DNA of 64,000 bases, from NCBI GenBank assembly GCA_050251615.1, contig JBFWMM010000002.1, forward strand, positions 62,001 through 126,000, written 5' to 3'. Position numbers and translations under genes: made by a program. This stretch comes from Sedimentisphaera sp050251615. GTDB taxonomy: Bacteria; Planctomycetota; Phycisphaerae; Sedimentisphaerales; Sedimentisphaeraceae. This document shows positions 16,695-26,421 of this stretch, piece after piece (the stretch's first letter is position 1; each line of letters begins with the position of its first letter). The notes under the pieces were generated by a model. The model was not told where the DNA came from, did no database searches, and saw nothing but the letters and a program-made list of their open reading frames with translations.

Positions 16695-18048
16695 AGACAC
16701 ATCTAAAATTTCAGCAAAGCCTATGGTGGATGATTATGGCAACGTACATTATCTCGGGGAAGAATTAGCCCGTGGTGGTCAGGGGGTGGTTTATCGCACT
16801 AAAGATGCTGATTTGGCGATTAAACAACATCTTAATGCTTCTGGAAAGCCAGATACAAATGCCAATTTGCGCAATCAATTTCATAACATAAGGCTTTTGC
16901 CGCTTCCTCCTCGCATCCCACTTTCATTGCCGCTTGCTATCTTGCGCGATGAGCCGGGATATGTCATGCGCCTTCTGAATGGCATGAAACCGTTTGGAAT
17001 TTTTGATCTCAACGGAACTGATAAAAAAAAGTTAAAAGAGTCATTTAATAAAAAAGAGTTAAAGCTTCCCGAATGGCTTGCGAAAATGCCGGATAGCGAT
17101 TCAGCTTTGCGCTTGTACCATTATGCACTAACCGGCTCAACCCGTCGTCGACTTTTTGCACTCTCTAAATGTGCTTCGATACTTGCCCGACTTCACTCCG
17201 CTGGCTTGGTGTATGGCGATATTTCTCCGAACAATGCTTTTATCGGCGAAGGCAACTCAAAGGATGTCTGGCTGATTGATGCCGACAACCTCCGCCTTGA
17301 ACGAATCAAGGGCGGGAATTCAGTTTATACGCCACACTACGGCGCACCTGAAATTGTGCAAGGAACTAATCAGTCTCGCCCCCGCACAGATTCCTGGGCA
17401 TTTTCGGTCATGGCTTTCAATCTGCTTACACTTGCCCACCCGTTTATTGGAAAGAAAGTGCTGCAACCAGAAGACGATGACGGCGGCTGGGATGCAGAAC
17501 CAGTAAATGAAAACGAACCTGTTGATTTGGACGAACAAGCATACGCAGGCCTGTTGCCTTTCATTGATGATGAAGATGACGACAGTAACCCCGCCATCAC
17601 CTGCCCCCCGCTACCTCGTGAATTGGTGGCAACGGATGAATTGCGTCGGTTATTCCAAGAAACATTTGGAATTGGAAGAACTCAACCGCACCGCCGCCCG
17701 GCAATGATGTTTTGGGCAATGGAATTAGCTAAGGCTTACGATCAGTCATTGACTTGCCCACAATGCTCAATGAGTTATTTTGTAGAGCATAAATGCTGCC
17801 CGTATTGTCAAACCGCTCGTCCAGTATTTGCCCGTGCCAAGACTGAACGATGGGAAGTGTTAATTCCAGAAGGCACCTGCGAGTTTGCATTGCCGCACCG
17901 TCTTTTCTATCCGTTTTCGCTGGAACACAATGACGATACGGAATACGAAGCGGTTTTAGACTTTGAAGATAAAACTGCATTCCCTGTTCGAGGAACAAAG
18001 CCGTTTCCTGGCTGCTTGTCGTTTGAATTTATGGAGACGGAAAAATGA
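16687..18048 (+). CDS. Ser/Thr protein kinase with zinc ribbon (TerY-P triad)
   Basis: 453 residues. The kinase domain spans about 20-330: glycine loop ELARGGQGVVY, LAIKQ with the ATP-binding lysine, catalytic loop LVYGDISPNN (Asp178; the usual HRD is YGD), metal-binding LIDADN in place of DFG, and YGAPEIV for APE. An acidic insertion follows near 255-300. Near residue 358 a zinc ribbon (CPQC, later CCPYC) precedes a beta-rich tail. Atypical HRD and DFG replacements with a zinc ribbon are usual for TerY-P kinases. It overlaps the phosphatase gene and is coupled to the helicase by ATGA, suggesting that the helicase or the motor proteins are its substrates. Confidence 0.88.
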   Translation: MSKDTSKISAKPMVDDYGNVHYLGEELARGGQGVVYRTKDADLAIKQHLNASGKPDTNANLRNQFHNIRLLPLPPRIPLSLPLAILRDEPGYVMRLLNGMKPFGIFDLNGTDKKKLKESFNKKELKLPEWLAKMPDSDSALRLYHYALTGSTRRRLFALSKCASILARLHSAGLVYGDISPNNAFIGEGNSKDVWLIDADNLRLERIKGGNSVYTPHYGAPEIVQGTNQSRPRTDSWAFSVMAFNLLTLAHPFIGKKVLQPEDDDGGWDAEPVNENEPVDLDEQAYAGLLPFIDDEDDDSNPAITCPPLPRELVATDELRRLFQETFGIGRTQPHRRPAMMFWAMELAKAYDQSLTCPQCSMSYFVEHKCCPYCQTARPVFARAKTERWEVLIPEGTCEFALPHRLFYPFSLEHNDDTEYEAVLDFEDKTAFPVRGTKPFPGCLSFEFMETEK

Positions 18049-21000
18049 AATTTGCAGATCTTCCTTCCAAAATAAGAACTGTTCGTGTCAAACAAACAAA
18101 CGTACCTACCAAGGATTTGAAAGAGCAACCTGTTCTTGGTGTTGAAGCGCATGCCACCCGCCCCGGTGAGTTTGAAGTCAGATTGATGGAATCAGTTGTC
18201 TTTGTAAAACCGACAAAGAGAGAGGAATCAAATAGCCTCTCTCATGAGCTAACTAACGGGTGCGCCATACTTGCACAGTTTGCGAACCCAGCTAAAGATG
18301 GAAGCATTGAATTGCAGATTGCTTTTTTCTCTGGTGAATGCTTGGAAATGGGCGACATCGAAATTGGGGTGGACGAGTACGTAGAGAACCGCTCTTCCGA
18401 ATTATTTAAACTGCCTAGCGAAAGAATTTACGCAGACCTGAAGCGAAGATGCTGTTACATGCATGGCGAATCCGCCTATTTTCTCTTTTATGCGGGTGCC
18501 GCTGTTGACCGAGATTTGCGAGCAGAGCAAAAAGAGTCTACTTCTGATAATGACTTTATAGAAAATGACAGTCCTGACAATGCACAAGAGCCTACTGACG
18601 ACATTGAAAATTCGAATGAAGAAGAATCTGGTGCATCGCCAGACAAAGCGACACGTCAAAATTCATTCTGCATTATTGGCGATGGGATTCGTTTTGTCGC
18701 CACAGAAAAACAACGAACCGATGGTAAAACAATCTACATCGCCACCCGCCTGACTAAGCCCAAGCAATCGCAAGACCGTGCGTTGCGGCTGGCACGAGGC
18801 AAACTCAAATTTGTGGATTGGACGCAGGCGGGGCAAATACAAATCCTCACCAAATCACAAATGTCGGCACTCACCAGTGATGATGGAAGTTACCTAAAGA
18901 AATGGGATGAGTTTGTAGCGGCTGAAGGTGAACTTTTACTAAATCAGGCTCGTAAAGTCGGTTCATTGGAATTTTGTGATATGACGCAAAACCGCGAAGG
19001 GACGGTTAGCGTTCAAATCACTCATGCTTCAGATTCGGCATTGGAGATGCTGGCAGACAAAGATGTTGAATCTGTTGATTTGATTAATGAGCTGCCAGAC
19101 TATTTAACCAACGCTGAATTGACTTTTGCACAATTCACAGGAAACATCGAAAAGGAAGCAGAGGACGAAGCTTTTTTTGGTAAACGAAGAGGCGAACCAA
19201 AAGAACCAAGCCCCCGATTTGATGTAAAGTATTACGATGCGGTTACTCGAACTCTTACGCTTAATACCGAAGCCATACCTAATTCTTCTGGAAATCTTAT
19301 CCTTTCCCTGGCTGGACAGATCGCACAAATAAAGCGGCGACTATTTGCCCGTAAGGCAATTCTTGAGGGGCGTGCAGCCAACCCTCAACTTGGGCTTCTA
19401 ATTGAAGAAAAGGGCGAGATCGCACCAACAAGGGCACCTTCTAAGATTAAACCACTAACTGCCTTTGTCGCTGAAAAGGTATTCCTCAATCCACCTACAG
19501 ACCGACAAAGAGATGCGATTGATGTGGCGTTGAATACCCCGGATGTCGCCCTTATTCAGGGACCTCCCGGCACGGGAAAAACAACCGTCATTGCTGCGAT
19601 TATTGAACGTTTGAATGAATTATCTGATAAAGCTGGAGCAAATATAAAAGGTTCAATTTTGCTGACCGGCTTTCAGCATGACGCCGTTGAGAATATGACT
19701 GATCGCCTTGCGATTAATGGATTGCCAGTTCCAAAATTCGGAAAACGGTCAGGGACAGACGGCGATGGATTTAGTCGATTTGAAAGGCAACTTGAAGAAT
19801 GGTGTACGCAGAGAGCGAGAGAACTCCGTTCAAAGAACCCGAAGTTGATAGAAGTTGAGCAGGAAACACAAATCAAGAACCTTTGTATTCAGTACCTGAA
19901 AGCACCAACAAGAACACTTGCGTTAAACATTGCACAGGGCATTGCAAAATTGGGTATTTCCATTGTCGGAGAAGAATGCTGTCGCCGTGCCGCACGACTT
20001 GCTGAAAGATTGTCGCTGCAGGAACAGCTGAATGATAGTGCATCGTATTCATTGTTGCAATCAGTCCGCCGGTTGCGCCATCGCCCTGAAAGCTTTGCTG
20101 ATGACGGAGTGGATCGGGTAACCGATGCTTTGGAAGATTTGCAGGATGTTTTGGATGACGACGAGAAAAAACTACTCGACAAGGCAAGTTTATGGCGTCC
20201 TGAAGATGGCGAGCCTTCATTCTTGGAGGACATCGCCAAATTAAAAAAGAAACTTCTTTACCGTTTTACATCCCCCCCGTTATTTCGTGTGGAAAAACAG
20301 AATGACGAAATTCTCGCACTGGCGGAAGATGCGGTGAAGAAAATAAGAACGGCAGGGCTTTCTGTGAAGGATAAAAGAACAGCCGCACTTGCGGAATTCC
20401 TTGCGGAACTCGAAAGCAACCCTTATGGAATGATCGATACTGTTGCTGACTATGCCTACGCTTTTGCTGCTACTTGTCAGCAAAGTGTCAACAAGCAAAT
20501 GCAACAACAAAAGGGGATATCTGTCAAAGACGCTGCTCAAGAAATTCAGAAGATTCAGTATGAATATGTAATTGTTGATGAGGCAGCTCGTGTGTCGCCA
20601 CCTGATTTGATGGTGGCAATGGCGCAGGGGAAAAGAATCATTCTTGTTGGCGACCACCGCCAATTGCCACACATCATTGATGAAACGGTTGCTCGTCAGA
20701 TGGAAAATGAAGAGACGGGAGAGAATGAGTCCGACTGGTTGAAGAAATCAATGTTTCAGTATTTTTTCTCGGAGAGGCTAAAGGCTCTTGAGGAGAATGA
20801 TCGCATTCAACGGCGAGTTACACTAGATAAGCAATATCGCATGCATCCCATGCTGGGCGCTTTTATTAGCCGCAATTTCTATGAGCGATTTGATTTATCT
20901 GAAAAGTTTGGTTCAGGAAGACCCGAAAGTGATTTTGTTCACAATTTATCAGGCACGGATAATACGCCCGCCATTTGGCTGGATGTTCCCGTTAGCAAAG

Positions 21001-21497
21001 GCAAGCATCAACGAAGCGGAACCAGCTGGATTCGCCGAGCAGAAGCCATTGCTATTGCTCACCAGTTACAGGCATGGATGAACTCTGACGAGGGGAAGGA
21101 ACTTTCCTTCGGTGTCATCTCTTTCTACAAGGCACAGGCAGAACTTGTCAAAAAACAACTTGGCAAATCGGCCGGTGACGACAAGAAGCTCCGCATTGGT
21201 ACAGTCGACTCTTTTCAAGGTATGGAATTTGATGTTGTCATCCTTTCAATGGTCAGAACGATGCCTGAAAACTGGAATTCTCGCGACGACAGCGAAGAAA
21301 TACAGGCACGAAGATTGTTTGGGCATTTATGTCTTTACAACCGCTTGAATGTTTCGATGAGTCGTCAGAAAAAACTGCTTGTGGTGGCTGGAGACCCGGG
21401 GCTTTTGCAAACGCAACTTGCCGAAGACCACATTCCTGGATTGGTAGATTTTTACAAGCTTTGCCAAACAGAAGGGAGGGTAGTACCATGTCAGTAA
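18045..21497 (+). CDS. Upf1-like superfamily 1 DNA/RNA helicase
   Basis: 1150 residues. An N-terminal region of about 440 residues has no domain I can name and includes an acidic linker near 165-205. The helicase core follows: Q-like motif RQRDAID, Walker A GPPGTGKTT near 507, motif II VDEAARVSPPDL near 847 (DEAA rather than DEAD), GDHRQLPH, QYRMHPMLG, VDSFQGMEFD and NVSMSRQKK. This is the AAA_11/AAA_12 (Upf1/Dna2-like) group, which moves 5' to 3' on single strands. It starts on the kinase stop (ATGA) and its end overlaps the next gene by 10 bases. In TerY-P systems a helicase-nuclease complex is the presumed output of the phospho-switch. Confidence 0.88.
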   Translation: MKFADLPSKIRTVRVKQTNVPTKDLKEQPVLGVEAHATRPGEFEVRLMESVVFVKPTKREESNSLSHELTNGCAILAQFANPAKDGSIELQIAFFSGECLEMGDIEIGVDEYVENRSSELFKLPSERIYADLKRRCCYMHGESAYFLFYAGAAVDRDLRAEQKESTSDNDFIENDSPDNAQEPTDDIENSNEEESGASPDKATRQNSFCIIGDGIRFVATEKQRTDGKTIYIATRLTKPKQSQDRALRLARGKLKFVDWTQAGQIQILTKSQMSALTSDDGSYLKKWDEFVAAEGELLLNQARKVGSLEFCDMTQNREGTVSVQITHASDSALEMLADKDVESVDLINELPDYLTNAELTFAQFTGNIEKEAEDEAFFGKRRGEPKEPSPRFDVKYYDAVTRTLTLNTEAIPNSSGNLILSLAGQIAQIKRRLFARKAILEGRAANPQLGLLIEEKGEIAPTRAPSKIKPLTAFVAEKVFLNPPTDRQRDAIDVALNTPDVALIQGPPGTGKTTVIAAIIERLNELSDKAGANIKGSILLTGFQHDAVENMTDRLAINGLPVPKFGKRSGTDGDGFSRFERQLEEWCTQRARELRSKNPKLIEVEQETQIKNLCIQYLKAPTRTLALNIAQGIAKLGISIVGEECCRRAARLAERLSLQEQLNDSASYSLLQSVRRLRHRPESFADDGVDRVTDALEDLQDVLDDDEKKLLDKASLWRPEDGEPSFLEDIAKLKKKLLYRFTSPPLFRVEKQNDEILALAEDAVKKIRTAGLSVKDKRTAALAEFLAELESNPYGMIDTVADYAYAFAATCQQSVNKQMQQQKGISVKDAAQEIQKIQYEYVIVDEAARVSPPDLMVAMAQGKRIILVGDHRQLPHIIDETVARQMENEETGENESDWLKKSMFQYFFSERLKALEENDRIQRRVTLDKQYRMHPMLGAFISRNFYERFDLSEKFGSGRPESDFVHNLSGTDNTPAIWLDVPVSKGKHQRSGTSWIRRAEAIAIAHQLQAWMNSDEGKELSFGVISFYKAQAELVKKQLGKSAGDDKKLRIGTVDSFQGMEFDVVILSMVRTMPENWNSRDDSEEIQARRLFGHLCLYNRLNVSMSRQKKLLVVAGDPGLLQTQLAEDHIPGLVDFYKLCQTEGRVVPCQ

Positions 21498-23443
21498 TCC
21501 TCCTTGATTACGGGATGCCGAAGCCCTTTGGCGAAACAATCGGCAGAGAGCGTCATCTATCCTGGCCGGTTAATGCATATCGCGTAACGCTGCCCAAAGT
21601 CTCTCAAGATGATAATGCCTTAAATGCCTTTGAGCGTGTTGTATTAAAGCTCATTGAGGCAGGTGGATTTCGTGAAGCCAAACAGCTTACAACAGAAACA
21701 TGTCTTCCTAATGATCTTATTCAGTGCGTATTGCTTCGGTTGCGAGATAAGGGTTACGTTGATGAATACAATCAGCTTATCAAACAGAAATTTGAAGAAC
21801 TAAGAAAAAGTGAGGAAGCGAGTCCGACGTATATTACTGCACTTCTGTTTCGAGAACTTGCTACTGGCAAGATTCTTCCATATTTACAAATGCTTGACGA
21901 CGAACCTCTCAAAAAGAGGGAAGAAGAAAACGAAAGGCGATTTTGGAAGATTCGATTGGGGCAGAACTATACCTCTATGATTCCAATACCCCGTGATGTC
22001 TTGCTGACCTTACGAGCAATGCAAAAACGGTCAATGGCGTTTGGCGAAGGCCACCGTATGCCCTCTGTGCAACAAATTACCATTGCACCACAACCTGAAC
22101 GCTATTTTCTCGATTGCCCGATTGCTATTCAGAAAAGTGATGGAGAATTTCGCATTGCCGATCCATTTGGGAATGGATTTTCTCTTCAACTTGAAAATGC
22201 TTTTAGCCAGTTGTTAGAAAGCGATGATTCATTAAGCAATTGGATGTTGAACTGGCGTCAAAACTTGTCTAATCCAAGTCAAAACAAACCAGATACCCGT
22301 CAAAAAGAGGTGTTTGAAACAGATGAAAATTGGGGACGCTACCCCAAACTCATCGCCAGCCTCCGTCCTAGACGCAATGACCAGCATCGCTCTATTCAGA
22401 ACATCTATGCCTCACTTGAATGGGCATTGTTTTATTCTTGCGCACATCATTCATATAAAAAAGCAGTAGAGCAGCTCAAACTAACAAATCCGGACAAGCA
22501 CCCGGATTTGTTAGCTGAATCCGCAAAAAATATCGGTTTTGAACTTCCAGAAGGGAGATTATCCTCAATTCCGCAAGGAAAACTGGAGGACTTTCTATCG
22601 GGTAAAGCGGAATTAAGAACTGTGTTGGCTCTTACGTTTTTAATTGCTGAAAATGATCCGACGCATCCATTGCGAAGCATAGTCAATGAATTTTCTGACT
22701 TCGTACCACGGATGTTCAATATAAAAAACAAAAGGGATGAAGAATTGCATGGATCTGGACGCATTAGGCGTGATGATGTTGAACTGCCAGATGACAAGTT
22801 TATGCGGAAAGTGATTGCCACCATTTTGCCATCTATCCAATTCGCTAATACACCAACATCGAAAGTAGATGCCAATTATATTGCTGATTCTTTACTGGAT
22901 GCACGAACGAGTATCCAAGGAGAATTCGGATTCGATCGGTTTAATCGGTTTGGGGAGAATACGCAAAACCGACTTGTCAATGCTGAAAGGTTCTGGCTGG
23001 AATGCAAAGATGGAGATAATGCGTTGTCTTTTGCCTGTGACCTCTATGCAGCTTTACAAGATATTTTTCGGCAGCAATTTTCTGGCGTCTTACTACTGGA
23101 TGTTGGCGATGCTGAATATGCACAGCGGGCAGAACAAAACGCAAAAACCTGCGGTTTAGGAGAATTTTCAGAAGGGTTGCGCCGTGTAAGGCGAAACGCT
23201 ATTCGTGAAACTTTACAAGGCAACGATCAGACACTGGGGGCATGTGTTATTGTTTTTCTTTTAACTTCCGACGAAGAAATTTCACAGACAATTTTGCAAA
23301 CACAACCCTCGTTTATCGCAGATGTAGAATATGTCATTGACCAACGAGGGCACGGCAACGAACCTTTGCCGCTGACGAGGGATGAGACAATGAAACTACG
23401 CAAAGCTGCTTACACAACCATAAAAACATTGCAGGAGATATAA
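21488..23443 (+). CDS. Unknown 651-residue protein between helicase and AAA+ genes
   Basis: 651 residues from ATG 21488, with GGGAGGG upstream inside the helicase gene. I do not recognise any domain. The N-terminal 130 residues have the look of a winged-helix region (ERVVLKLIEAGGFREAKQL, then LIQCVLLRLRDKGYVDE), and the middle is mixed alpha/beta. The segment from about 440 to 651 is mostly helical with no obvious catalytic triad. There are no membrane segments or signal peptide. It is separated by two bases from the coiled-coil AAA+ gene. Tight packing suggests a structural or DNA-binding subunit of the helicase/AAA+ complex, but this is inference from position. Confidence 0.75.
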   Translation: MSVILLDYGMPKPFGETIGRERHLSWPVNAYRVTLPKVSQDDNALNAFERVVLKLIEAGGFREAKQLTTETCLPNDLIQCVLLRLRDKGYVDEYNQLIKQKFEELRKSEEASPTYITALLFRELATGKILPYLQMLDDEPLKKREEENERRFWKIRLGQNYTSMIPIPRDVLLTLRAMQKRSMAFGEGHRMPSVQQITIAPQPERYFLDCPIAIQKSDGEFRIADPFGNGFSLQLENAFSQLLESDDSLSNWMLNWRQNLSNPSQNKPDTRQKEVFETDENWGRYPKLIASLRPRRNDQHRSIQNIYASLEWALFYSCAHHSYKKAVEQLKLTNPDKHPDLLAESAKNIGFELPEGRLSSIPQGKLEDFLSGKAELRTVLALTFLIAENDPTHPLRSIVNEFSDFVPRMFNIKNKRDEELHGSGRIRRDDVELPDDKFMRKVIATILPSIQFANTPTSKVDANYIADSLLDARTSIQGEFGFDRFNRFGENTQNRLVNAERFWLECKDGDNALSFACDLYAALQDIFRQQFSGVLLLDVGDAEYAQRAEQNAKTCGLGEFSEGLRRVRRNAIRETLQGNDQTLGACVIVFLLTSDEEISQTILQTQPSFIADVEYVIDQRGHGNEPLPLTRDETMKLRKAAYTTIKTLQEI

Positions 23444-23445
23444 CC

Positions 23446-26352
23446 ATGGGTTTATTCGGAATGAGCGAAAATGAACTAAAAGATTTTGCTAAGAAGTTAG
23501 ATGAGCGGCAAACGAGTCTGGATAACCTAGAAAGTGATGTTGCATCAAAAGAGAAAATTCTTAACCATGAAAAGGAACTGTTTGGTCAAGAAAGAACAGC
23601 CTTTGAAACTCAGCGGAGCAAGTTCCTTGAAGAAGTGGAACAACAACGCAATGACATCGCATCTGAAAACGCCGAACTCGAAAAACGGCGACAGGAAATA
23701 GCAAAAGAGGAAGCTAAAGCTAAAACGGGCTTTGTTGAAAAACAACGGGAAGCGTTTAAGGAAGTAATTGAGAGTCGGATTGCGGAATTGGATGCCCGCC
23801 AACAAGAACTGGACAAGGCTGAATCTACGTTTGTGGAGCGGTTGAAAGAATTTCATGCAGAAGAAGGAGAAGTTGCCAAGCGAGAACTGGCGGTAACTGA
23901 ACGAGAGCTAAAAGCGAATGCTGGCTTCGCAGATAAAGCAAAAACTTTGGCAGACGAAGCGTCCCGTCAGCACAAAGCCAATCAAGCTGAAGCCGAAAGA
24001 CTGAAAAAACTGGCTGACGCAATTTCGACTGAGCGTAAGCAACTTGAGGAAGAAAAAGCGCAGCTTGTTCAACATGAGAAAGCGGTTATCGCTGCCGAGC
24101 AAAAACGTGATGCGGGCTTTGCCGACGAACGTACGGCATTGGATGCGGAGCTGCAGGATAGACAAGCGAGGTTCGAGAAGGAATTTGCTGAAAAGCGCAC
24201 TAATCTACTTTCCGGTTTGGAACAAGAAATTGCAGAGAAAAAAGACAAACGCTTAAAAGAAATAGTTGAAGCGGAGAATGTTGAACGTGAACGTATCCTC
24301 ACTGAAATCGCCAAGGAGCAAGATGACTGGGCAAAACGGAAAGAATCTGACCGTGAAAAGTTGAGAGCCGAACAGAACGAATTGGAAAAACAGAAGGGTG
24401 CGCTCTCCGCACTCCAAAGTGAGCAAGAAAGACGAAAAGTCGAATTGGAGCAAAATGAGCGGGTACTGGAACGTCAGGCACAACGACTTGAGCAACAGTG
24501 GCAAAAGAAAAACGATGAGTTGCAAGAACGGCTTGACTCGTTGCTTGAGGAAGAACGTGAGTCTCTGGCAAGTGAAAGAAAAACACTAAAGGGCGAAAAT
24601 ACACGACTGCGTGAAAGCTTGCACATTCAAACGGAGCTTGTTGGGACATTGGATCAGCTAAAACAGCAACTCGGCGATCAAGACCCGGCAGAGGTTCTCC
24701 GTGAACTTAACAGCAAAACCGATGAGATCAAACGGCTACGTGAAGATATGGTTAATCGTCCAACCGAGGCTGACCGCGAGAAATATACTCAAATGAAACA
24801 GGAAGCGGAGCGGCTCAAAGCTCGTGTCGACGAACTCACGAAGCAGGTAGAAAGCAATGCCTCTCAAATTGAAGAGACCAGTGAGTTACGACGCAAGAAT
24901 AGTGAGTTGACTGCTGACAATGGAATGCTCACCCAAAAAGCTGACAGGTTCGAGGGTGCGGCAAACGAAGCTCAGGCGGAGTTGGAACGGCTACGCGCTG
25001 CGTATGAACGTCCAGCCGAAGTTGCTGCCCGTTACAAGGAAATTGAACTGCCGCATATTAAAGCTGATAAAGTAGCACAACCACAAAGAGCTGACATTGA
25101 TGAAAGTACTTGGCTTGCTGGTGTCGGCAATGCGTGTGATACTTACGAGCTACACTTCCACCCGCGCATCTTAAAAGCATTCCACACCGCACTTAAAACG
25201 GCGGAATGGTCGCCTCTTACGGTTCTTGCAGGCGTTTCCGGTACGGGGAAATCCGAACTGCCTCGCCTTTATTCTCACTTCGGCGGATTGATGTTTGAAC
25301 CGCTTTCCGTCCAGCCCAACTGGGATTCGCAGGAGTCCATGCTCGGATTCTTTAACTCAATTGACAACAAATTTGATGCACAACCAGTTTTGCGATTCCT
25401 TGCCCAAAGCCAAAAACAATGGGTTGAAAACGGCGATGACAGCTACCCCGGTTTACAAGATGCTATCTGTCTAGTTCTGCTCGACGAGATGAACCTTGCT
25501 CATCCTGAACTTTATTTTGCCGAATTCCTAAGTAAATTGGAACTTCGTCGAGGAATGAAGGGATCAGATGTTCCGTGTTTGCCAGTAAAAATTGGCGCAG
25601 GGATGCCCGCCTACCAGCTCCCACTCGGACGGAATGTGCTTTGGACAGGCACAATGAATCAGGATGAAACCACAAAATCCCTGTCAGACAAGGTTCTTGA
25701 CCGCTCAATCATTGTTCATTTCCCGCGCCCCACAACACTTAAACGTCGCCTGAAGTTAGCACCGCTTGATGAAAAGAATCGCGGTCCTCTTCTACATAAG
25801 CGTTCGTGGCAATCATGGCTGGCTAAAGGGACATCTCTTACCGAAGAGAATGTGAAACCTTTCAAGCAGTTCATTGAAGACATGAACGCCTCCCTTTCTG
25901 TCGCAGGGCGTGCGATTGGGCATCGGGTCTGGCAATCTGTTGAGTATTATATGGCAAACTATCCTGATGTTCGTGCTGCCCAAGCTTCAGGCGATGAAGG
26001 TGCTCTTGACAAAGCCCTTCATATTGCCTTTGAGGATCAACTCGTTCAAAAGGTCATGCCCAAGTTGCGAGGTATCGACACACGTGGCAAGAGCAAGACC
26101 GAATGTCTCGATAAAATCTCCGCCCAAATCAACACTGGGATTGGCGGCAACCCGTTCAACCTTCGTGAAGACTTTGAAATTGCCTGTGAACTCGGTTACG
26201 GTCAATTCATCTGGCAATCAGCCAATTATCTTCAGGATAAAGAAGAAGTTGATGTAGTCGATACACCCGACATTCAGCCCGAATCTAAAGCTGTTGACCT
26301 ATCACAACCTCCAGCGAGCTACCATCCCGATGAAAAAGATCGCGATGAATAA
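23446..26352 (+). CDS. Long coiled-coil protein with McrB/MoxR-like AAA+ domain
   Basis: 968 residues. Residues about 5-545 are an almost unbroken Glu/Lys/Gln-rich coiled coil. From about 570 there is an AAA+ ATPase: Walker A GVSGTGKSE near 596, LLDEMNLAHPE near 675 (Walker B in the McrB style), and GTMNQDETTKSLSDKVLDRS near 735 (sensor 1 and arginine-finger region). LLDEMNLA with GTMN is characteristic of McrB-type NTPases, but the usual GTP-specificity motif is not clear. The coiled coil replaces the DNA-recognition domain of McrB. ATG 23446 has GGAGAT upstream. The following DUF2357-like gene occupies the place of McrC, so the pair may be a McrBC-like machine. Confidence 0.82.
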   Translation: MGLFGMSENELKDFAKKLDERQTSLDNLESDVASKEKILNHEKELFGQERTAFETQRSKFLEEVEQQRNDIASENAELEKRRQEIAKEEAKAKTGFVEKQREAFKEVIESRIAELDARQQELDKAESTFVERLKEFHAEEGEVAKRELAVTERELKANAGFADKAKTLADEASRQHKANQAEAERLKKLADAISTERKQLEEEKAQLVQHEKAVIAAEQKRDAGFADERTALDAELQDRQARFEKEFAEKRTNLLSGLEQEIAEKKDKRLKEIVEAENVERERILTEIAKEQDDWAKRKESDREKLRAEQNELEKQKGALSALQSEQERRKVELEQNERVLERQAQRLEQQWQKKNDELQERLDSLLEEERESLASERKTLKGENTRLRESLHIQTELVGTLDQLKQQLGDQDPAEVLRELNSKTDEIKRLREDMVNRPTEADREKYTQMKQEAERLKARVDELTKQVESNASQIEETSELRRKNSELTADNGMLTQKADRFEGAANEAQAELERLRAAYERPAEVAARYKEIELPHIKADKVAQPQRADIDESTWLAGVGNACDTYELHFHPRILKAFHTALKTAEWSPLTVLAGVSGTGKSELPRLYSHFGGLMFEPLSVQPNWDSQESMLGFFNSIDNKFDAQPVLRFLAQSQKQWVENGDDSYPGLQDAICLVLLDEMNLAHPELYFAEFLSKLELRRGMKGSDVPCLPVKIGAGMPAYQLPLGRNVLWTGTMNQDETTKSLSDKVLDRSIIVHFPRPTTLKRRLKLAPLDEKNRGPLLHKRSWQSWLAKGTSLTEENVKPFKQFIEDMNASLSVAGRAIGHRVWQSVEYYMANYPDVRAAQASGDEGALDKALHIAFEDQLVQKVMPKLRGIDTRGKSKTECLDKISAQINTGIGGNPFNLREDFEIACELGYGQFIWQSANYLQDKEEVDVVDTPDIQPESKAVDLSQPPASYHPDEKDRDE

Positions 26353-26361
26353 TGGTCAAAA

Positions 26362-26376
26362 TTGTCTAATAGACAA
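26362..26376. promoter_or_regulatory. Short palindrome in the only real gap of the operon
   Basis: TTGTCT-AAT-AGACAA, a perfect 6-bp inverted repeat, lies in the 69-base spacer between the AAA+ gene and the DUF2357-like gene. It may be an operator or a processing hairpin; no promoter elements are clear. Confidence 0.3.
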
Positions 26377-26421
26377 AAGCGCATGTTCTACTCTCAGAAA
26401 TAGGATGCGGATGGTTTGCAG

